Origin: VAZQ01 sp963725185
Lineage (GTDB): Bacteria > Pseudomonadota > Alphaproteobacteria > Rhizobiales > Xanthobacteraceae
DNA length: 64,000 nucleotides
Assembly: GCA_963725185.1 (NCBI GenBank)
Contig: CAVRXO010000006.1
Span: 2,108,001-2,172,000, forward strand
Direction: 5' to 3'
The notes under the pieces were generated by a model that was given only the letters and a program-made list of their open reading frames with translations, ran no database searches and was not told the origin of the DNA. Both the position numbers and the translations under genes were made by a program. Position 1 is the first letter of the stretch; each line of letters opens with the position of its first letter. Of this stretch, positions 62,943 through 64,000 are shown in pieces.

Positions 62943-63862
62943 TCGGCAATGACGTCGTGGATCTCGAGCGGTTGGCTGCGGGCAGCGATCCATTCGGCCT
63001 GCGCGGCCGCCCGCTGCTGCCCGCGTTCATCGAGCGGGAGCTTTATCGTCTCCATCAGGCCGGTGACTTCCTGGCGTGCCGCCACGTGGGAGGGGCTCGG
63101 GCTGATGCCGAGCGTCCCTTCGTCGAGATCGTCCAAGGCGGTGAGCCCGCGCGGAAAGAATTCGCGGTAGACCACGCGCTCGGCCAAGCCGTCGGCCACG
63201 CGAAAGCCGATCCGCATCGCCATCTCGGCCAGGCCTTTGGCGATCCGCTCCTTGTTGCCGGAATCGATCAGCGAGAGGCGGTTGCGCATGACGACCCAGT
63301 CCATCCGGGCGCCGTCGACCAGCCGCCGTTGCAGCCGCGCCTCGCGCACCATCCGGGCGTAGTGGCTTTCGGCGGTGACGGTGAACGCGACCGGGTCGAC
63401 CTGGCCCAGGACGTCGAAATCCACGTAGCTGTCGTTGATCGGCGTGACCAGGGTGTCGGCCATCGCATGGGCCAGCCGGGTCAGATGATTGTCAGTTCCC
63501 GGCGTGTCGATCACCAGGAAATCATAGGCGCGATCGATGCTCGCCAAGGCATCGGCAAACCGGGTGAACTCGATCGCCTCGTTGTCGTCGAGCTTGCGGG
63601 TGGATCCGGACGAGATGCAGAAATGCGTCGGGGTCTTGAGGCGACCGCCGCAGCGCTTGGCCCAGTTGCGCCGGTTCTCCACGTAATGGGTGAAAGTCTT
63701 CTGTCGCGAATCGACGTCGATGGTGGCGACCCGCTGCCCGAAATTCATCAGCGCGACGGTGAGATGCATCGCCAGGGTCGATTTCCCGGTACCGCCCTTT
63801 TCGTTGCCGATCACGATGACATGCGCGGAAACCGTGCGTCTCGCGCCCACCTGCACCAACAT
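62939..63862 (-). CDS. mipZ: ParA/MipZ-type division-plane ATPase
   Basis: 307 residues. VIVIGNEKGGTGKSTLAMHLTVALMNFGQRVATIDVDSRQKTFTHYVENRR is the deviant Walker A region of MipZ, with Asp at the following IDVDSRQ. FLVIDTPGTDNHLTRLAHAMADTLVTPINDSYVDFDVL and GLAERVVYREFFPRGLTALDDL match the rest of the family. In alphaproteobacteria MipZ forms a gradient from the poles that blocks FtsZ and places division at midcell. The start is ATG 63862 or GTG 63856. It is followed by the coupled membrane-protein gene. The last 138 bp of the window show no gene. Confidence 0.9.
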   Translation of the reverse strand: MLVQVGARRTVSAHVIVIGNEKGGTGKSTLAMHLTVALMNFGQRVATIDVDSRQKTFTHYVENRRNWAKRCGGRLKTPTHFCISSGSTRKLDDNEAIEFTRFADALASIDRAYDFLVIDTPGTDNHLTRLAHAMADTLVTPINDSYVDFDVLGQVDPVAFTVTAESHYARMVREARLQRRLVDGARMDWVVMRNRLSLIDSGNKERIAKGLAEMAMRIGFRVADGLAERVVYREFFPRGLTALDDLDEGTLGISPSPSHVAARQEVTGLMETIKLPLDERGQQRAAAQAEWIAARSQPLEIHDVIAE

Positions 63863-64000
63863 GCCATCTACTCGCTACGGACGCCCGCGTTGAGAAAAAT
63901 AAGTCGAAGCAACTCTGCTCCTGGCCGGTACGAGATCGCACCCTCGAAGGCATGCTCGGCTACGTCATCGCAAACCCCATTGTCCCATCAGGTGGTGGCA

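Overview
The window is high-G+C DNA that reads like a chromosome of a Hyphomicrobiales alphaproteobacterium (Bradyrhizobium/Xanthobacteraceae-like). The support is the gene set and order: rsmE, ubiA, DUF6101, pmbA, an IMPase-family phosphatase, DUF4170, a DUF374 acyltransferase, waaA and lpxK, together with hisZ-hisG, DUF2093, xseA, mipZ and palindromic intergenic repeats of the kind scattered through this order. No rRNA, tRNA, CRISPR array or phage module was recognised.

Layout. 1-10.3 kb: a DUF5996 protein, a twice-frameshifted glgX, a TctC-like receptor, a diheme cytochrome c, a GYD protein, an iron-type binding protein, an enoyl-CoA hydratase, a frameshifted SLC13/ArsB-type permease and cheZ. 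10.6-15.1 kb: an L,D-transpeptidase, a DUF2076 protein and an envelope-glycan module (ChbG/HpnK deacetylase, GtrB/ArnC-type glycosyltransferase, GtrA flippase). 15.1-27.2 kb: the conserved core (his, rsmE, ubiA, pmbA, Kdo/lipid A genes). 27.2-32.6 kb: an accessory stretch between lpxK and DUF2093/xseA with small orphan proteins, a GFA protein, a Tat-exported flavoprotein, repeats and a duplicated DUF2093 tail. 33-46 kb: a DLH-family protein, xseA, and a series of solute receptors around a heavily frameshifted hydantoinase B gene and a large heme/beta-propeller protein. 46-54 kb: a GAF-class III cyclase-TIR fusion, a PilZ protein, purD, a patatin-like lipase, tadA, an RluB-type pseudouridine synthase and rsmD. 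54.7-64 kb: a membrane protein, another frameshifted TctC, a ModA-like receptor, three secreted beta-propellers (two are tandem paralogues), a leucine-rich-repeat-like protein, and mipZ with a membrane-protein partner.

Three themes stand out. (1) Ten periplasmic solute-binding proteins (seven Bug/TctC-like) occur with no transporter membrane genes anywhere in the window. (2) About 18 apparent single-base frame changes break otherwise well-conserved genes. About 14 of them are an extra base, and nine changes fall in the hydantoinase B gene. This points to sequence error at least as much as to gene decay. (3) The most interesting gene is the GAF-cyclase-TIR fusion at 46220-47884. It puts a nucleotide cyclase and a TIR domain, which are separate proteins in Pycsar-type defence, in one chain. 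Its cyclase lacks the usual transition-state arginine.
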